From: Mactra quadrangularis
Taxonomy: Eukaryota; Mollusca; Bivalvia; Venerida; Mactridae
DNA: 64,000 nt
Direction: 5' to 3'
NCBI GenBank assembly: GCA_025267735.1
Contig: CM046299.1
Location: 11,182,232-11,246,231 of the forward strand
Numbering within the stretch: position 1 is the stretch's first letter; each line of letters opens with the position of its first letter. A program made the position numbers and the translations under genes. Below, piece after piece: positions 1 through 11,423 of this stretch. The notes beneath the pieces were generated by a model. That model was given only the letters and a program-made list of their open reading frames with translations. It had not been told where the DNA came from and made no database searches.

Positions 1-239
1 TTGGAATGTCTCGTTTTGAGAGCTTAACACATAATTTTTTGCATGCGTTCGCTCTCAATATTTCAGTAACAATCATATAATTATCTAAATATCAATATGT
101 AAAATAAATTTGTTATATCTATACAAACGTCGATTCTGGTTCTATATCAGAATGGAGATCTATAGCCTGTAGGTGAGAAAATGGTCAATCCTGTATTGCA
201 ATATTAAATGTTGTTAAATGAAATGTCCATTAGGACCCA

Positions 240-330
240 ACATAGCGCAGACGGGTAGGTGGAAGGATAACAAGCACTAATCAATAAGCAGATTGAAGGT
301 ACGCTGGTTCAAAACCTAGCGTAGCCGTCC
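240..330 (+). repeat. tRNA-like SINE head, degenerate
   Basis: Contains an A-box-like TAGCGCAG at 243 and a B-box-like GGTTCAAAACC at 306-316, 68 nt apart from the start of TAGC to the end of GGTTC. A second locus at 35650-35723 has exactly the same spacing. The spacing is long for a plain tRNA, so this is more likely a tRNA-derived retroposon head than a functional tRNA gene. Confidence 0.35.
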
Positions 331-421
331 TTTTTATATTTGAAATATAAGTTATATACATGTATAAGTAACAGTATAATACTATAGCAATAGAAATATA
401 ACAAAAGTGAATAGACTAGAG

Positions 422-520
422 CACAGGAGCTTGACATTTTATATCATACTTCGAAAATTCCCTTTATTATATGTAAGAGGGGAATTTTTGAAGTATGATA
501 TAAAATGTCAAGCTCCTGTG
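422..520. mobile_element. 99-bp palindromic MITE with CACAGG ends
   Basis: Two 41-bp arms (422-462 and 480-520) are inverted copies with one mismatch, around a 17-nt spacer. The ends are CACAGG and CCTGTG. The exact 7-bp direct repeat ACTAGAG lies immediately outside both ends (415-421 and 521-527), as expected of a target-site duplication. It has the same overall length and the same termini as the palindrome at 29525-29623, but a different interior. Confidence 0.75.
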
Positions 521-527
521 ACTAGAG

Positions 528-1608
528 GAGAACTAGATCTACATGTGTATCATTTATATTTCGGTAATTCAGGTTATTAATATTTGTGCTTAAAATATTA
601 AAGTCGGTCTTAAATAAAAAAGTCATTTCGGACATAAGTCTTCACTTAGGAACTGATGCAAGCTTTGCTATAAAACTGTTGATTAGATGGACTCCTGTAG
701 GTCTTCTTCAATTTATATAATTTGTGCAATGTGAGATGAAATGATATTCAATGACAGTCCTGGAATAGTAAGACATGCCTCCATATATTTTACGAATTTA
801 GATTTATTTCACCTTTTCGGATTAAGTAATAAATGTCTATAATTGTGATTATATATTTCAAGATTATTTATTTTGTGAAACATGTTCTTACAACATAGAT
901 TTATCATTCTCTAGTGCACTTCCTGGTCCCCATGTACTAAGTTAGCCGGATAAGGTTAACGTATCCTATTTATCTAAGTCTGACATGTTTTATCTTCCTA
1001 ACAAAGTCCAATGAGAATATCTTGATCTTATAAGACTCGTTTACACAAGTTTTAAAAACATGACGGATATTTTGGTATCGCCTTTACAATAGTATCTTAC
1101 AGTATTTGATCATTGCTCACAAATTACCGATTGTGCGACGCATATATTTCAATATATGTAATTTGATTTTCGTTCCTTATACATGTCCTTCAAGGTCTTA
1201 AAACGATCCATTTCTTTTCTATTTTAATGTTTTAACAAAGATAAAACATTTATATTTTATGCAGCAGGTTCCAATCCTGGATGTTTGGCTACCAATGATT
1301 TACTGTTTAAAAATTCTTTGTATTTTTTGTACGCAGCAACTTAAAATTGCAACAAATAAGTAGTTTAATGTTTGTAAAACTATTCGGTTATTTTGGCTTT
1401 TATCTCGGTGCGCTGTGAAGATAATTGCAATTTGGGGGTCGGACCCTAAAGTAGACCTAACCTTGTTGAGCATGGCTGCACCGTAATAAGTAACAAACGT
1501 ATATTTATTGATAAACAGCATGAAATAACTTACAAATCAACAACATCAGCAACAAAACAAAGCCTACAACTCCATTATGACGATTTCATTTAAAACATAC
1601 ATTTTATT
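528..1608. other. AT-rich, no feature recognised
   Basis: Only short ORFs without recognisable domains or splice context are present. I see no convincing exon, RNA gene or repeat here. Confidence 0.5.
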
Positions 1609-1659
1609 GTTCTGTTCTGTTCTGTTCTGTTCTGTTCTGTTCTGTTCTGTTCTGTTCTG
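1609..1659 (+). repeat. (TTCTG)n pentanucleotide tract
   Basis: About ten uninterrupted TTCTG units. The same unit forms the 3' tail of the LINE at 13053-17920, so this may be a microsatellite seeded by a LINE 3' end. The flanking sequence does not clearly match the LINE 3' UTR. Confidence 0.8.
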
Positions 1660-2172
1660 ATACTGACTTAACTGTACTATAATTATGTTACATGTACTGA
1701 TTTCAAGTATGTTATCACTTAGTAACAATATTTGATCATCGTTTTAGTTATTTGTTTTGACCCAGTTATACTTGGAAAACAATATGTATAATGTATGATA
1801 TTTTTAAGCTGTATGTCCACAGATTTCAACTTAAGTATCAACATTCAGTATTTCCTAAACTCTAAAATTGTATTCTCATTAGTACTCATTACTCAGCGCT
1901 GTTTTCTGTTTTCAAATTTTAAATTTTACATTAAACACAATGTTGCAGTTTAAGTATAAGCAGCCATATATAGTGGTAAACGCATGTTTAGATGCCCCGA
2001 GTTCGACCTCCACACATTGTGCTGCTATTTTCCTTAAACAAGAAAGTTTTACTGCGTTTTTTTACAGAATGATAATTCCGTTTAAAACTATAAATCCTAT
2101 ACTATTTTATAGTTGTTGTTCACGACTTACCCGAACACATTCAGCTATAGCAGTTGTAACTCAATGGTTCCG
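1660..2172. other. No feature recognised
   Basis: AT-rich sequence with one 78-codon ORF (1940-2176) that shows no domain, no conserved motif and no splice-site context. I treat it as a chance ORF. Confidence 0.4.
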
Positions 2173-2175
2173 TTA

Positions 2176-2579
2176 GGCCATGCCATATCGGAATTTTGTT
2201 AAGCGTCCACGTGCGCGTAGGTTTAAGAGTCCTCAATCAAAAAAAAAATGTTGGTAAAGTTTTCTTAGATAATTCCAATGTTGTGAGATTCAATACGACA
2301 ATTTAATTCAGGGAAAATTGTGTTTGGCAACGACGTTATTCATCGTAAGCCATTTTCCATAACTGCGTCATTAATGCAATATATATTTTACGTGAAATAA
2401 ACACTAGTCATTTTATATTAAATTCAGACATTTGTTCCATTTAAAAATTATATAATGCATTGTTTTTTGTCGTAAAAAATATTTGTGTTTTCGTTTTTGG
2501 TTTGTTTGTTTTTGTGAACAGGTACCTAGGTTTGTCAAATTTGAGTTGACGCTTAACAGAATTCAGACTTGGCATGGCC
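2176..2579. mobile_element. PIF/Harbinger-like MITE, family B copy 1
   Basis: About 31-bp terminal inverted repeats begin GGCCATGCCA and reach GTTAAGCGTC. The element is flanked by the 3-bp duplication TTA (2173-2175 and 2580-2582). GGCC termini with a TWA-type 3-bp duplication are typical of PIF/Harbinger elements. There is no transposase ORF. A second copy lies at 57382-57815. Confidence 0.8.
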
Positions 2580-2614
2580 TTATGTTCTGGTAGCAAGTTT
2601 ATACGAAGTTTATT

Positions 2615-2679
2615 TAAATCAGTAAAATAATGTACGTGCATCGAGTTATTCACTTATATGAATGGGCAAGTCTATTATT
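2615..2679 (+). repeat. 65-bp direct repeat, copy 1
   Basis: Nearly identical (one substitution) to 3664-3728. The pair lies 1.05 kb apart and brackets the exon at 2797-2969. The origin is unknown: it could be the remains of a segmental or retroelement-mediated duplication. Confidence 0.75.
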
Positions 2680-2796
2680 TAAAGAACATATACATGTATA
2701 TTCATTTTAACTAAAAAATTTAAACAAAAATTAAGTGTTACAGTGCTTTGATTTATAAGTTCAACTGTTGACAACATTGATTCTTTATTTATTCAG

Positions 2797-2969
2797 ATGA
2801 TGAAGGGTTAACTACAAATTGGGAAGAGGAAGGTCTTCATTATACCGGAACTGCTCCTGAGATGTCAAATCCTTTATTGACAAACTGGACATTAACATGT
2901 GACATGCTTCCAGACCACCCTGTAACACTAAACAATGCTGGCAACATAGTTAAACAAACAGAGCGATAG
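2797..2969 (+). CDS. Terminal coding exon of an unidentified gene
   Basis: An acceptor (pyrimidine tract followed by CAG, ending at 2796) opens onto 57 codons that end in TAG at 2967-2969. The first codon is completed by one base from the previous exon. The peptide starts DEGLTTNWEEEGLHYTG and contains TNWTLTCDMLPDHPVTL. It is acidic at first, has one cysteine, and shows no membrane segment or known motif. Codon use and the clean acceptor look genic. The upstream exon was not found in the window, and a MITE-like repeat begins only a few bases after the stop, so the 3' UTR would be repeat-derived. I do not recognise the family. The alternative is a chance ORF behind a cryptic acceptor. Confidence 0.4.
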
Positions 2970-2973
2970 GAGT

Positions 2974-3116
2974 ACATTCCATTTTTTCTCAACGGTCAAA
3001 GTTTTGAATAATTTCACGGTGTCTGAATACTCACTATCGCAATACCTCGATGGATAGAGAAAGGAACAATTTAACACACGAATTCATCGTGAAATTATGT
3101 TGAGAAAAATATGTAC
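2974..3116. mobile_element. MITE-like inverted repeat
   Basis: TTTTTTCTCAAC near the left edge and its inverted copy near the right edge, each followed inwards by a version of TAATTTCACGRTG, form subterminal inverted repeats. The pattern resembles the better-preserved element at 21489-21738. The boundaries are approximate. Confidence 0.4.
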
Positions 3117-3164
3117 AATGTATGCATTCAGTTTTTGATGTAAACAAATCAACATATACAGTTC

Positions 3165-3345
3165 ATACAAAATAATAAACCCTGTTTATGAAAACAATAT
3201 AATGAACTAGCCCACGACAGGGGATGCTCAGGATGATAATAAAATATTGTATTGTGGTATTTAATGTTTTGTGTCTTCTTGGTGTAATGGTAAAGCGTTC
3301 TACCATTACAAGCATGATTGATTAAGGGAATGGTTTTCCCGCCGC
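3165..3345 (-). repeat. Interspersed repeat, copy 1 (pairs with 56555-56735)
   Basis: Read on the minus strand, this resembles 56555-56735 along its length (my estimate is about 80% identity), including a conserved stretch ATGGTAGAACGCTTT that resembles a tRNA A-box region. It may be a SINE fragment. A chance ORF is preserved in both copies. Confidence 0.55.
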
Positions 3346-3663
3346 ACTTAATTTCTCGAAATGAACTAAACATCTTTATAAATAATGTCCTACCTTTGGA
3401 ATGGATTGGTTTATATATATGTTTACACAAACACGTAATGTTGTTATGTACGAACTGTATGGACTCTTGTGTATGTGAACAATTCGTACAAAACATGGCA
3501 GATACTATTAAGAATCAACATTTAGGGTTGAAACATTAAAGTTATGTCATGATCTTTATTATTTTTAACATATTTTATCAACATATCATAATAAGCAATT
3601 TTCAATGTATATAATTTATGAACTACCTATTATAATAATTGTTAAATGTCAAAGTGATCTATG

Positions 3664-3728
3664 TAAATCAGTAAAAGAATGTACGTGCATCGAGTTATTC
3701 ACTTATATGAATGGGCAAGTCTATTATT
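3664..3728 (+). repeat. 65-bp direct repeat, copy 2
   Basis: Second copy of the repeat at 2615-2679, in the same orientation, with one substitution. Confidence 0.75.
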
Positions 3729-3787
3729 CAATGTACATATATATTCATGACCTAATATAAGATCTATAAAATATTTTTATAGAGTAG

Positions 3788-3924
3788 TTTTTGACCTTTC
3801 AAAAAGTCCATTTCATTTCACGGTAGATCGTACAATGAATTAGTATTCGTGCAACTCCGTTTACCTTTTGTACTTATAGTGGGACAAACCGTGAAATGAT
3901 ATCGACTTTTTGACAGGTCAAAAA
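3788..3924. mobile_element. 137-bp MITE with TTTTTGACC ends
   Basis: Terminal inverted repeats of about 35 bp start TTTTTGACCT, contain TCAAAAAGTC, and end inwards in TCATTTCACGG. The right terminus (AGGTCAAAAA) runs directly into the 25-bp minisatellite, whose unit begins with the same bases. Confidence 0.7.
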
Positions 3925-4346
3925 TACACTACATCAAGAGAGATCAAAATACACTACATTAAGAAAGGTCAAAATACACTACATCAAGAAAGGTCAAAAT
4001 ACACTTCATCAAGAAAGGTCAAAATACACTACATCAAGAAAGGTCAAAATACACTACATCAAGAAAGGTCAAAATACACTACATCAAGAAAGGTCAAAAT
4101 ACACTACACCAAGAAAGGTGAAAATACACTACATCAAGAAAGGTGAAAATACACTGCATCAAGAAAGGTCAAAATACACTACACCAAGAAAGGTCAAAAT
4201 ACACTACATCAAGAAAGGTCAAAATACACTACATCAAGAAAGGTCAAAATACACTACATCAAGAAAGGTCAATATACACTACATCAAGAAAGGTCAAAAT
4301 ACACTATACATCAAGAAAGGTAAAAAAATACACTTCATCAGGAAAC
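3915..4346 (+). repeat. 25-bp minisatellite, about 17 copies
   Basis: The unit is AGGTCAAAATACACTACATC plus AAGAA, highly homogeneous, with scattered point variants and one short insertion near the right edge. The first 9-10 bases of each unit equal the terminus of the MITE at 3788-3924 and the rest equals the sequence just outside it. The array therefore appears to have expanded across the transposon/flank junction. The ORFs across it are frame artefacts. Confidence 0.9.
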
Positions 4347-4471
4347 ACCTGCGTTATGTATTTGTATCATTATCAATGTAATTTTATATAATTTACATGA
4401 ATAGAATAAAACCAATTATATTGAGTTGCAGCCTAAAATAATAAATGATAGAAACCATCTTTTAAAGTTAC

Positions 4472-4476
4472 AAAAA
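4472..4476 (-). terminator. Pol III T-run terminator of tRNA-Cys
   Basis: On the minus strand a run of five T lies three bases beyond the discriminator base of the tRNA, the usual RNA polymerase III termination signal. Confidence 0.7.
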
Positions 4477-4479
4477 TAT

Positions 4480-4551
4480 AGGGGACACCCGGGTTCGAAC
4501 CAGGGACCTCTCGATCTGCAGTCGAATGCTCTACCACTGAGCTATATCCCC
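4480..4551 (-). tRNA. tRNA-Cys (anticodon GCA)
   Basis: The 72-nt cloverleaf is complete. Acceptor stem GGGGATA pairs with TGTCCCC (one G-T pair), D arm GCTC/GAGC encloses AGTGGTA, the anticodon loop is CTGCAGA with anticodon GCA, and T arm CCTGG-TTCGAAC-CCGGG is intact. The discriminator is T, as expected for tRNA-Cys. There is no intron. A T5 terminator follows. All stems pair, so it is probably functional rather than a pseudogene. Confidence 0.95.
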
Positions 4552-5118
4552 ACACACATATAAGTTGTTCTATCTCGGTTTTAGATTATTGTAATATTTT
4601 CTTTTTTTTGCCACGTATAACATAATACTGTAAAACTGTAATGAAGTTAGTACATGTTGTATATAGTTCGTTTGTGAAGTCATGCATGTCTTTGTACTCG
4701 AAAATGAAAACAACACTTCCATTTGTATCAAAGCGTCACCAACAAAATTATGTCCCGCTTAGTACTACTGATTGCCGAGTCATTTGGGCATCCGATATAA
4801 ACAGGCGTCTTATTCTCGCCACTTTACTGTATCTATATAAGAAACTTGGTTATTTCAATTAAGTTTTAATATCTGGACAATCAAAATCGATGATCATGAT
4901 AAGAAGTATGGTCTAAGTCACTTTTTCTTTTCAAATTTAGCATGATTTTGACCATTCTCGTACCCAGAGGTTATAAAGTTATCGATCGCCAATCTTGATA
5001 GCATCTGGAATACTCATGCAGGTAATTATTTCGGAACTTCATAGTACTTCCAAGTGTCAAATTGTCGCCGTTGTACCATATTTATAAGAGTAACAATCGA
5101 AGTAAAGTGGCTGATAAG

Positions 5119-5330
5119 GCAACAACAAATTGATCATATGTTCTATGGATTCGCTCGCACCTTAATTTTGACGGTTTTTACAAAAAATATTTTTTATTTC
5201 CTCGCTCGCTCATAAAAATTTAGTCAAACCGCTATATAAAGCAACTGAATCAAATTTTTTTTTCTTCGCTCGCTCGCCACATTTTTTTTCTGGAAAAATA
5301 CGTAGAACATATCATCAACTTGTTGTGGCC
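5119..5330. mobile_element. PIF/Harbinger-like MITE, family A copy 1
   Basis: A 212-bp element with about 28-bp terminal inverted repeats (GGCMACAACAARTTGATSAT core) flanked by the 3-bp duplication TAA (5116-5118 and 5331-5333). The interior carries repeated TCGCTCGCTC motifs. Related copies lie at 26632-26777 and 45401-45619. There is no coding capacity. Confidence 0.85.
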
Positions 5331-5579
5331 TAAAGCAATGTTGAAGTAAAATGAGTACTTTATTATCGATTGTCAAGATTACACAGAATACACTTTAAAA
5401 CAAGATTTTAAACTTTGGACCTTTTAACACAAACTAATTGTCTAATTGTTTTCTGAAAGATAAAAATATAATCAATTCTTATGATGGTTAGATAAAGCTG
5501 AACAATGTTAAGTATATTTATCCTGAGTCATTCATATATTAAACGTGTATTTTAAAATTCAATTATCTTATCTCTAAAC
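5331..5579. other. No feature recognised
   Basis: AT-rich sequence between the MITE and the 28-bp minisatellite. No gene or repeat structure is seen. Confidence 0.4.
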
Positions 5580-6915
5580 CTACTTGTTCAATGTTCAACT
5601 TAGACATGCTTCTTCACTGATTTCGACTTCAAAAATGCTCGTTCACTGATTTCGACTGAAACCTGCTTGTTCACTGATTTCGACTTAAACCTACTTGTTC
5701 ACTGATTTTGACTTAAACCTACTTGTTCACTGATTTTGACTTTAACCTACTTATTCACTGATTTTGACTTCAAACATGCTCGTTCACTGATTTCGACTTC
5801 AAACATACTTGTTCATTGATTTCAACTTCAAACATGCTTTGCTGATTTCGACTTAAACCTACTAGTTCACATATTTCGACTTATACCAGATATTTCACAG
5901 AATTTTACCTAAACCTGATTGTTCACAAATTTCAACTTAAACCTGCTTGTTTACAGATTTCAACCTAAATCAGCTTGTTCACAGAATTCAACTCAAACCT
6001 GCTTGTTCACAAATTTTAACTCAAACCTGCTTGTTGACAGATTTCAGCTTGAACCTGCTTTTTCACATACTTCAGCTGTAATATGATTGTTCACAGATTT
6101 CAATTTAAACCTGCTTGTTCACAGATTTCAACTTAAACCTGCTTGTTTACAAATTTCAACTTTAACCTGCTTGTTCACAGATTTCAACTTAAACCTGCTT
6201 GTTCACATATTTCAACTTAAACCTGCTTGTTCACAGATTTCAACTTAAACCTGCGTGTTCACAGATTTCAACTTAAATCTGCTTGTTCACAGACTTCAAC
6301 TTAAACCTGCTTATTCACAGATTTCAACTTAAACCTGTTTGTTCACAGATTTCAACTTAAACCTACTTGTTCACATATTTCAACTTAAACCTGCTTGTTC
6401 ACAGATTTCAACTTAAACCTGCTTGTTCACAGATTTCAACTTTAACCTGATTGTTCACATATTTAAACTTAAACCTGCTTGTTCACATATTTCAACTTAA
6501 ACCTACTTGTTCACAGATTTCAGTTTAAACCTGCTTGTTCACAGATTTCAACTTAAACCTACTTGTTCACATATTTCAACTTAAGCATGCTTGTATACAG
6601 ATTTCAACTTAAACTATCTTGTTCAGAGATTTCAACTTAAACCTGCTTGTTCACATATTTCAACTTAAACCTTCTTGTTCACAGATTTCAACTTAAACCT
6701 GCGTGTTCACAGATTTCAACTTAAACCTGCTTGTTCACATATTTCAGCTTAACCCTACTTGTTCACAGATTTCAGTTTAAACCTGCTTGTTCACAGATTT
6801 CAACTTAAACCTACTTGTTCACATATTTCAACTTAAGCATGCTTGTATACAGATTTCAACTTAAACATGCTTGTTCACAGATTTCAGCTTAAAGCTGCGT
6901 GTCCACAGATTTCAA
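5580..6915 (+). repeat. 28-bp minisatellite, about 47 degenerate copies
   Basis: The unit is TTCACAGATTTCAACTTAAA plus CCTGCTTG. The left third is a diverged subtype with CTGATTTCGACTT. The sub-block ending in AAGCATGCTTGTATAC recurs exactly 252 bp apart (6583 and 6835), which is nine units, so a recent nine-unit duplication occurred. The period is not a multiple of three, so it is non-coding. Confidence 0.9.
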
Positions 6916-8090
6916 CTAAATTATCAACTTCTCTTAAACAATCAAACGAGTACAGAAAGTTATGGATAGCATAGCTTTGACAATGACAATTTTAGTGTAT
7001 TGACATACATATAATTGATAATGATTTCGTGTTTAGAAACTTACCCTATTAGTCCTTATTGTATTGATGGAACGTTTTTGTGACTTAAATCATATATTTC
7101 TCACAATCTGCAAGTATATAAGTCAGTTAGCCTTAAAATAGTAAGAATTTATGATTCTTAGTTTTAAGATCATTACAGACATTGGCAGGTTACTCAATAT
7201 CAAAATTTTGACCAAAACTGCGAACGAATACCTTTAAATAAGACTCACACACAGTTGATATCAAATAAATTTTGATCATTTTTCAGTTGGGGGGTATGTC
7301 AATACCGTCTCACTTAAAAAATCGAAAATCAATGATTGCGATATGAGATCAGTGTGATCTATGTAAATACCTTACGACGTCTTCTTTCCATAACTTACGA
7401 TAAACTTATCTATACTTACGACGTGTATTATGTTTACAACGGTCGTTAAGCGGGATTTAAAATCGCTCGGTCGGAAATACTCGTTTGTATCAGCGCAATG
7501 CTCCATTGTAAACGCACACCTAGGCCATTAATACTTGAACAGTTTATATTTAGTATATATCGGAAAAATAAGACCACTTCAAGCATAGTTTAAATATTCA
7601 ATACAAATATCAAATCATATAGAACATAAGCCGGAAAGTTTAGAAATATAGATCGAAACTATACATGTATTTGTATATCTTATCACATAGGGTGAATTTT
7701 GATTTATATTCAATGTATAAATGGATTCCTTTGAATATTCGAGTATTTGAGTATTGAATGTATGAGGGATCTATAATTAGGGGATTTTGTTTGATATATA
7801 TGAGGGATTCGTATACAGGAAGTGATCATGTGTAGATGGGGCTGCACGACAACCAACACAGTAAGTTTTTTTTTTTGTTTAAGTAAGTCTTGTTTTGTTT
7901 TGTTTTATATTTGAAATCCTTTTTGTTTATAATTCTAATGTGTAGTACAGAATATGTAAATTATTTGAAGTACTGATCTTTGTCCGATTCTGTACAGAAA
8001 ACTTTACATCTAGTTTGTTTATATACATTGAATGTATGTATGATGCACGTATGAGTATAATTAGATACTGTACACTTTTCTTTGATTAAG
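6916..8090. other. No gene seen; AT-rich unique sequence
   Basis: No exon with plausible splice sites, RNA gene or terminal inverted repeat was recognised. A short run of TTTTG units near 7890-7905 is a simple repeat. Confidence 0.4.
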
Positions 8091-8175
8091 TTCTGTTCTG
8101 TTCTGTTCTGTTCTGTTCTGTGCCATTGATGTAATGGTTAGGGTTGTCTTGATTAAAACAGAACAGAACAGAACA
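8091..8175. repeat. Inverted pair of (TTCTG)n tracts
   Basis: Six TTCTG units at 8091-8121 face an inverted (CAGAA)n tract at 8157-8175 across a spacer of about 36 nt, giving a simple-repeat hairpin. The unit equals the 3' tail of the LINE at 13053-17920. Confidence 0.75.
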
Positions 8176-8358
8176 TAAAATTTTATTTTTGATCCTTACT
8201 TAGTACATCGCCATTTTGCAAATGAAACAATACAACGTACTTAATTACTTAGTATTCAGTCACATTACCGAAGTAAAGTTTGACTCCCGAAAGCTGACTG
8301 ATTCGTGAAATGTAAATACAAACGTATTCATCATCACCCACTTCATAACTAAAGGCGT

Positions 8359-10257
8359 CAGGCCCGGATTTACCGGGGGGGCACAGGGGGCACGTGCCCC
8401 CCCACCTGGCCCCACAGATATTGACTCTCATACAAAGAAAAGGGCACAAAATCGGCACCATCAAAGCAATATCAACTCGACTTTTAGATTAATTTTAATA
8501 TGCAATCATCCATCCGAGCTATTAAAAAAGATAATGATCTAAATTGATACATTCAAGCATCTCAGGGTACCCAGATCGGACCTTATCAAGCGTTCAAATC
8601 ATTGATCGTGCAAGTGTATGGTCCCTCCATACAGACACATAGATACCAATTGTTTATTGTCTATATTACACATACCTCAACAGTATATTTAAGACCGTCA
8701 CCAGTGAAATTACCATGGTAACTAGATTACGAGGCCGAAATTTGGTTATTGGGCACTCTCTAATCTTATTTACTAGTGGAAATCATCGGCGTTTTCATAG
8801 CAAGTTAGACAGAGAAAAGACGAGGACAGCTAGTCAAGTGCATTTTATACGTCACTACTATGACACTCGAACTTAGTTAATTTCGAAAACATGCACGATT
8901 GTCTGATGATTTTTTATGATATTAAAATTCTGAATAACTTTTAAAAAGTGACCGAGCCTAAACATAAATTAAGTATTTATGGAGGACATCGGCGTTTTGC
9001 ATATCAAGTAATAGACTGAGAAAAGCCGAGTATAGTCGAATGAATGTTTGTCATTTAAATGAGTTAATTAAAAGTTAGTTAAAATCGGAAAAGAGCGAGC
9101 GTTTTATGTTGTTGTTGTTTTTTAGAAAATGTAGGTAAATGAATTAAACTTTCAATGAACTTTTCAAGAGTGACCTACCCTACAAGTTTTCTAACGAAAA
9201 AGAAGACTAAAATTAATCAGTGGTTAAACATTTTTTTCATCCAATCATAAATTCATAGGCTTGTGTTTCGTTAATTTTTAAATCGTTGACTTTATTTTAT
9301 ATCATTTTATGTGTTTAAAATACTTGTATTGCTAATGATTTTTTCCAAAGGAATCGAAAAATCATTAATGTGATTCTTCGAAGGATTTTCACGTTTTGGA
9401 TCGTCCCAACAACCATTCTTGTAAATCCACTGAAACGTCCGAAAAACTCACAACAACGCTGAATTTCAACACATTAAACTAAGCCTCTTATTTAAAAAAA
9501 ACGTATCATAAACCGGCTTTTTTGGATGTTAATTCGGAGAATTTTCTCATTGCATTCGGTGATTTTATACAAGTTACCAAGTGTACTTTTTATAAATTCT
9601 CGGCATTTACATGATGAAATTGCTGATTTTTTGTAAATCAGGTTTTTATCCATTCTCGTTCCTTGAAAACTTCGGGGTACGAGAATGGGATTTAATAAGC
9701 CAACAAATTAAATCTAAACGAACAAAACGGGCACATGCATGAAGGATACCTCAATTATAGCGCTCAATATTTCCTAGGTAGTGCCCAAAAGTGCTTAAAA
9801 TGTAATGATAATTTACCAAATTTTAGTTTCATTTTATCCTTTTAAAGTGTGTTCAAAAGTGCTCAGATTTACACCTTTGACATGCAAAAGTTAAAAATTT
9901 TTCCACATCTTCGGGAGGGGTACCCACACCAACCGTACTCCCCAATAACGACTCCTCTGTATCAGGCCCTGTGATCTAACTCACATGAATGCATTTTCTT
10001 TATTTATGAATATTTATAAAAAGCTTATCAATCTCATGAATCTGAATTGTTACACATTGCATCACTTTTCTACAGAAAAAAATGGTAATTAACCTAATTT
10101 TAGCTTCCTTCAATTTGTTTAAAAGAGCATTTTAAAGTGCTCAGATTTGCACCTTTGACATGTGAAAAACTCAAAAATTTCTATACGTTCGGGAGGGGGT
10201 ACCCATCCCGAACCCACCCCGTGCCCCCCACTTACGACCCTTCTGGATCCGGCCCTG
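8359..10257. mobile_element. hAT-like non-autonomous element, 1.9 kb
   Basis: The ends are CAGGCCCGGAT on the left and ATCCGGCCCTG on the right, forming imperfect terminal inverted repeats. The 5-bp direct repeat GGCGT abuts both ends (8354-8358 and 10258-10262). The right end is duplicated: 9850-9975 and 10120-10257 are diverged copies of the same terminal segment, both ending in GGCCCTG. No transposase ORF survives. The CAGG ends and 5-bp duplication suggest a hAT-type (hAT5-like) relic; the assignment is uncertain. Confidence 0.6.
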
Positions 10258-10262
10258 GGCGT

Positions 10263-10695
10263 TAACTCATCAATACGTCGACCTATGATAAAAAATAAAG
10301 GTACAATCACGCTACTCTTTACACTGCCTACAAAAATGAGCAATATCAAACACTGTTTTAATTATTTCTCGTATATTTTTATACAACATTATTTTTACTT
10401 GGGCAGACAGCATTTCATTGTTACTTCAATAGTTCAATACTGCAAACAAATTATTGTTTACATTTGAAATGCGGTACAATTTTCAAAAGCCGCGGATTGA
10501 TTTTTATGTGATTGTTTAATTAGAGCAGAGAACCATGGTCTAAATCTTTTAAAAAATATAGATTTTGATACTTTACATTGAATTATATCTAGATAGTTCG
10601 TGTTCTCAACGCTAAGGTACAATTTCCGAGGAGGGGCTTCGAGGGAGTTTGAGCATGGAGTAAACTTACTGTATTGATAAATTTTATTCAGCCGT
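10263..10695. other. No feature recognised
   Basis: AT-rich sequence. The ORF extending to 10467 starts inside the transposon end and has no domain. Confidence 0.4.
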
Positions 10696-10846
10696 CAGTG
10701 GTGCGTGCATTAACCCCGCGGATTAAAAAAACTCACCATAGTACCTCTCTACTTACTATCAATAAAAAAAGTTGTTCGTATCAATGCACGGGGCTTAGTA
10801 GACAAACATAGAGTATTTAATTCAGCGGGGTAAACGTATGCGTCAC
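10696..10846. mobile_element. Short MITE, CAGTGGTGC family copy 1
   Basis: Inverted repeats begin CAGTGGTGCGTGCATTAACC and continue CCGC; the right arm is its diverged inverse ending in GCGTCAC. The element at 50087-50239 has the same arms. Confidence 0.65.
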
Positions 10847-11423
10847 GGACAATGAATAAAATTTAAATTTCAGACTTTCGGCGATTTCGCAGAAAGGCGT
10901 AAGTTATACCATAGATCGAAAAATATCGACGCTGAAAATGCCTGAACAGTTTAACCTGCGGAGTGATACATTAACCTCTGATTTACTACGTAATCAATTT
11001 CTAGGCGATAAAAGTAGCTCCGTCATCACCGGTCAGTGACTGGTGTGGAAGGGGCGGAGGGGTAGAGTCAATCTCGTTAATACACTAAGCAATATACGTC
11101 AAATCAAAGGTTTACATTCCATGTTGAAAAGTTTATGAAGTAAGAGCAATAAAAAGATTTATATATTGGTTAGTGTCTGTAGCTCTTTAGTGTTATATTA
11201 CTGCGGTCATTCATTGTATTATTTGAAGTTTAAGTTGTTTGACAGTATTGTACCATGATAATTAAGTAATAAAACAATGTATACCATAGTGGTTCGCCGC
11301 AAAGTTGACATAATTTTGTAACCATAAATGTCAGTCAAATTTTAATGTTTCAATAAGTGGGTGGGGTAAAACAAATGTGATTTACTTCATCTTTATTCTA
11401 TTGTAAACTTAGGAAAACTTAAC
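10847..11423. other. No feature recognised
   Basis: No gene, RNA or clear repeat is seen. A GGGGCGGAGGGG patch at 11050 is the only GC-rich spot. Confidence 0.35.

Noticed and set aside
243..330. Functional tRNA gene
   Set aside because: No acceptor or anticodon stem can be drawn and the box spacing is too long, unlike the clean tRNA-Cys at 4480-4551.
5580..6915. CRISPR-like array of 28-bp repeats
   Set aside because: Units are contiguous with no unique spacers, there are no cas genes, and the genome is eukaryotic. It is a minisatellite.
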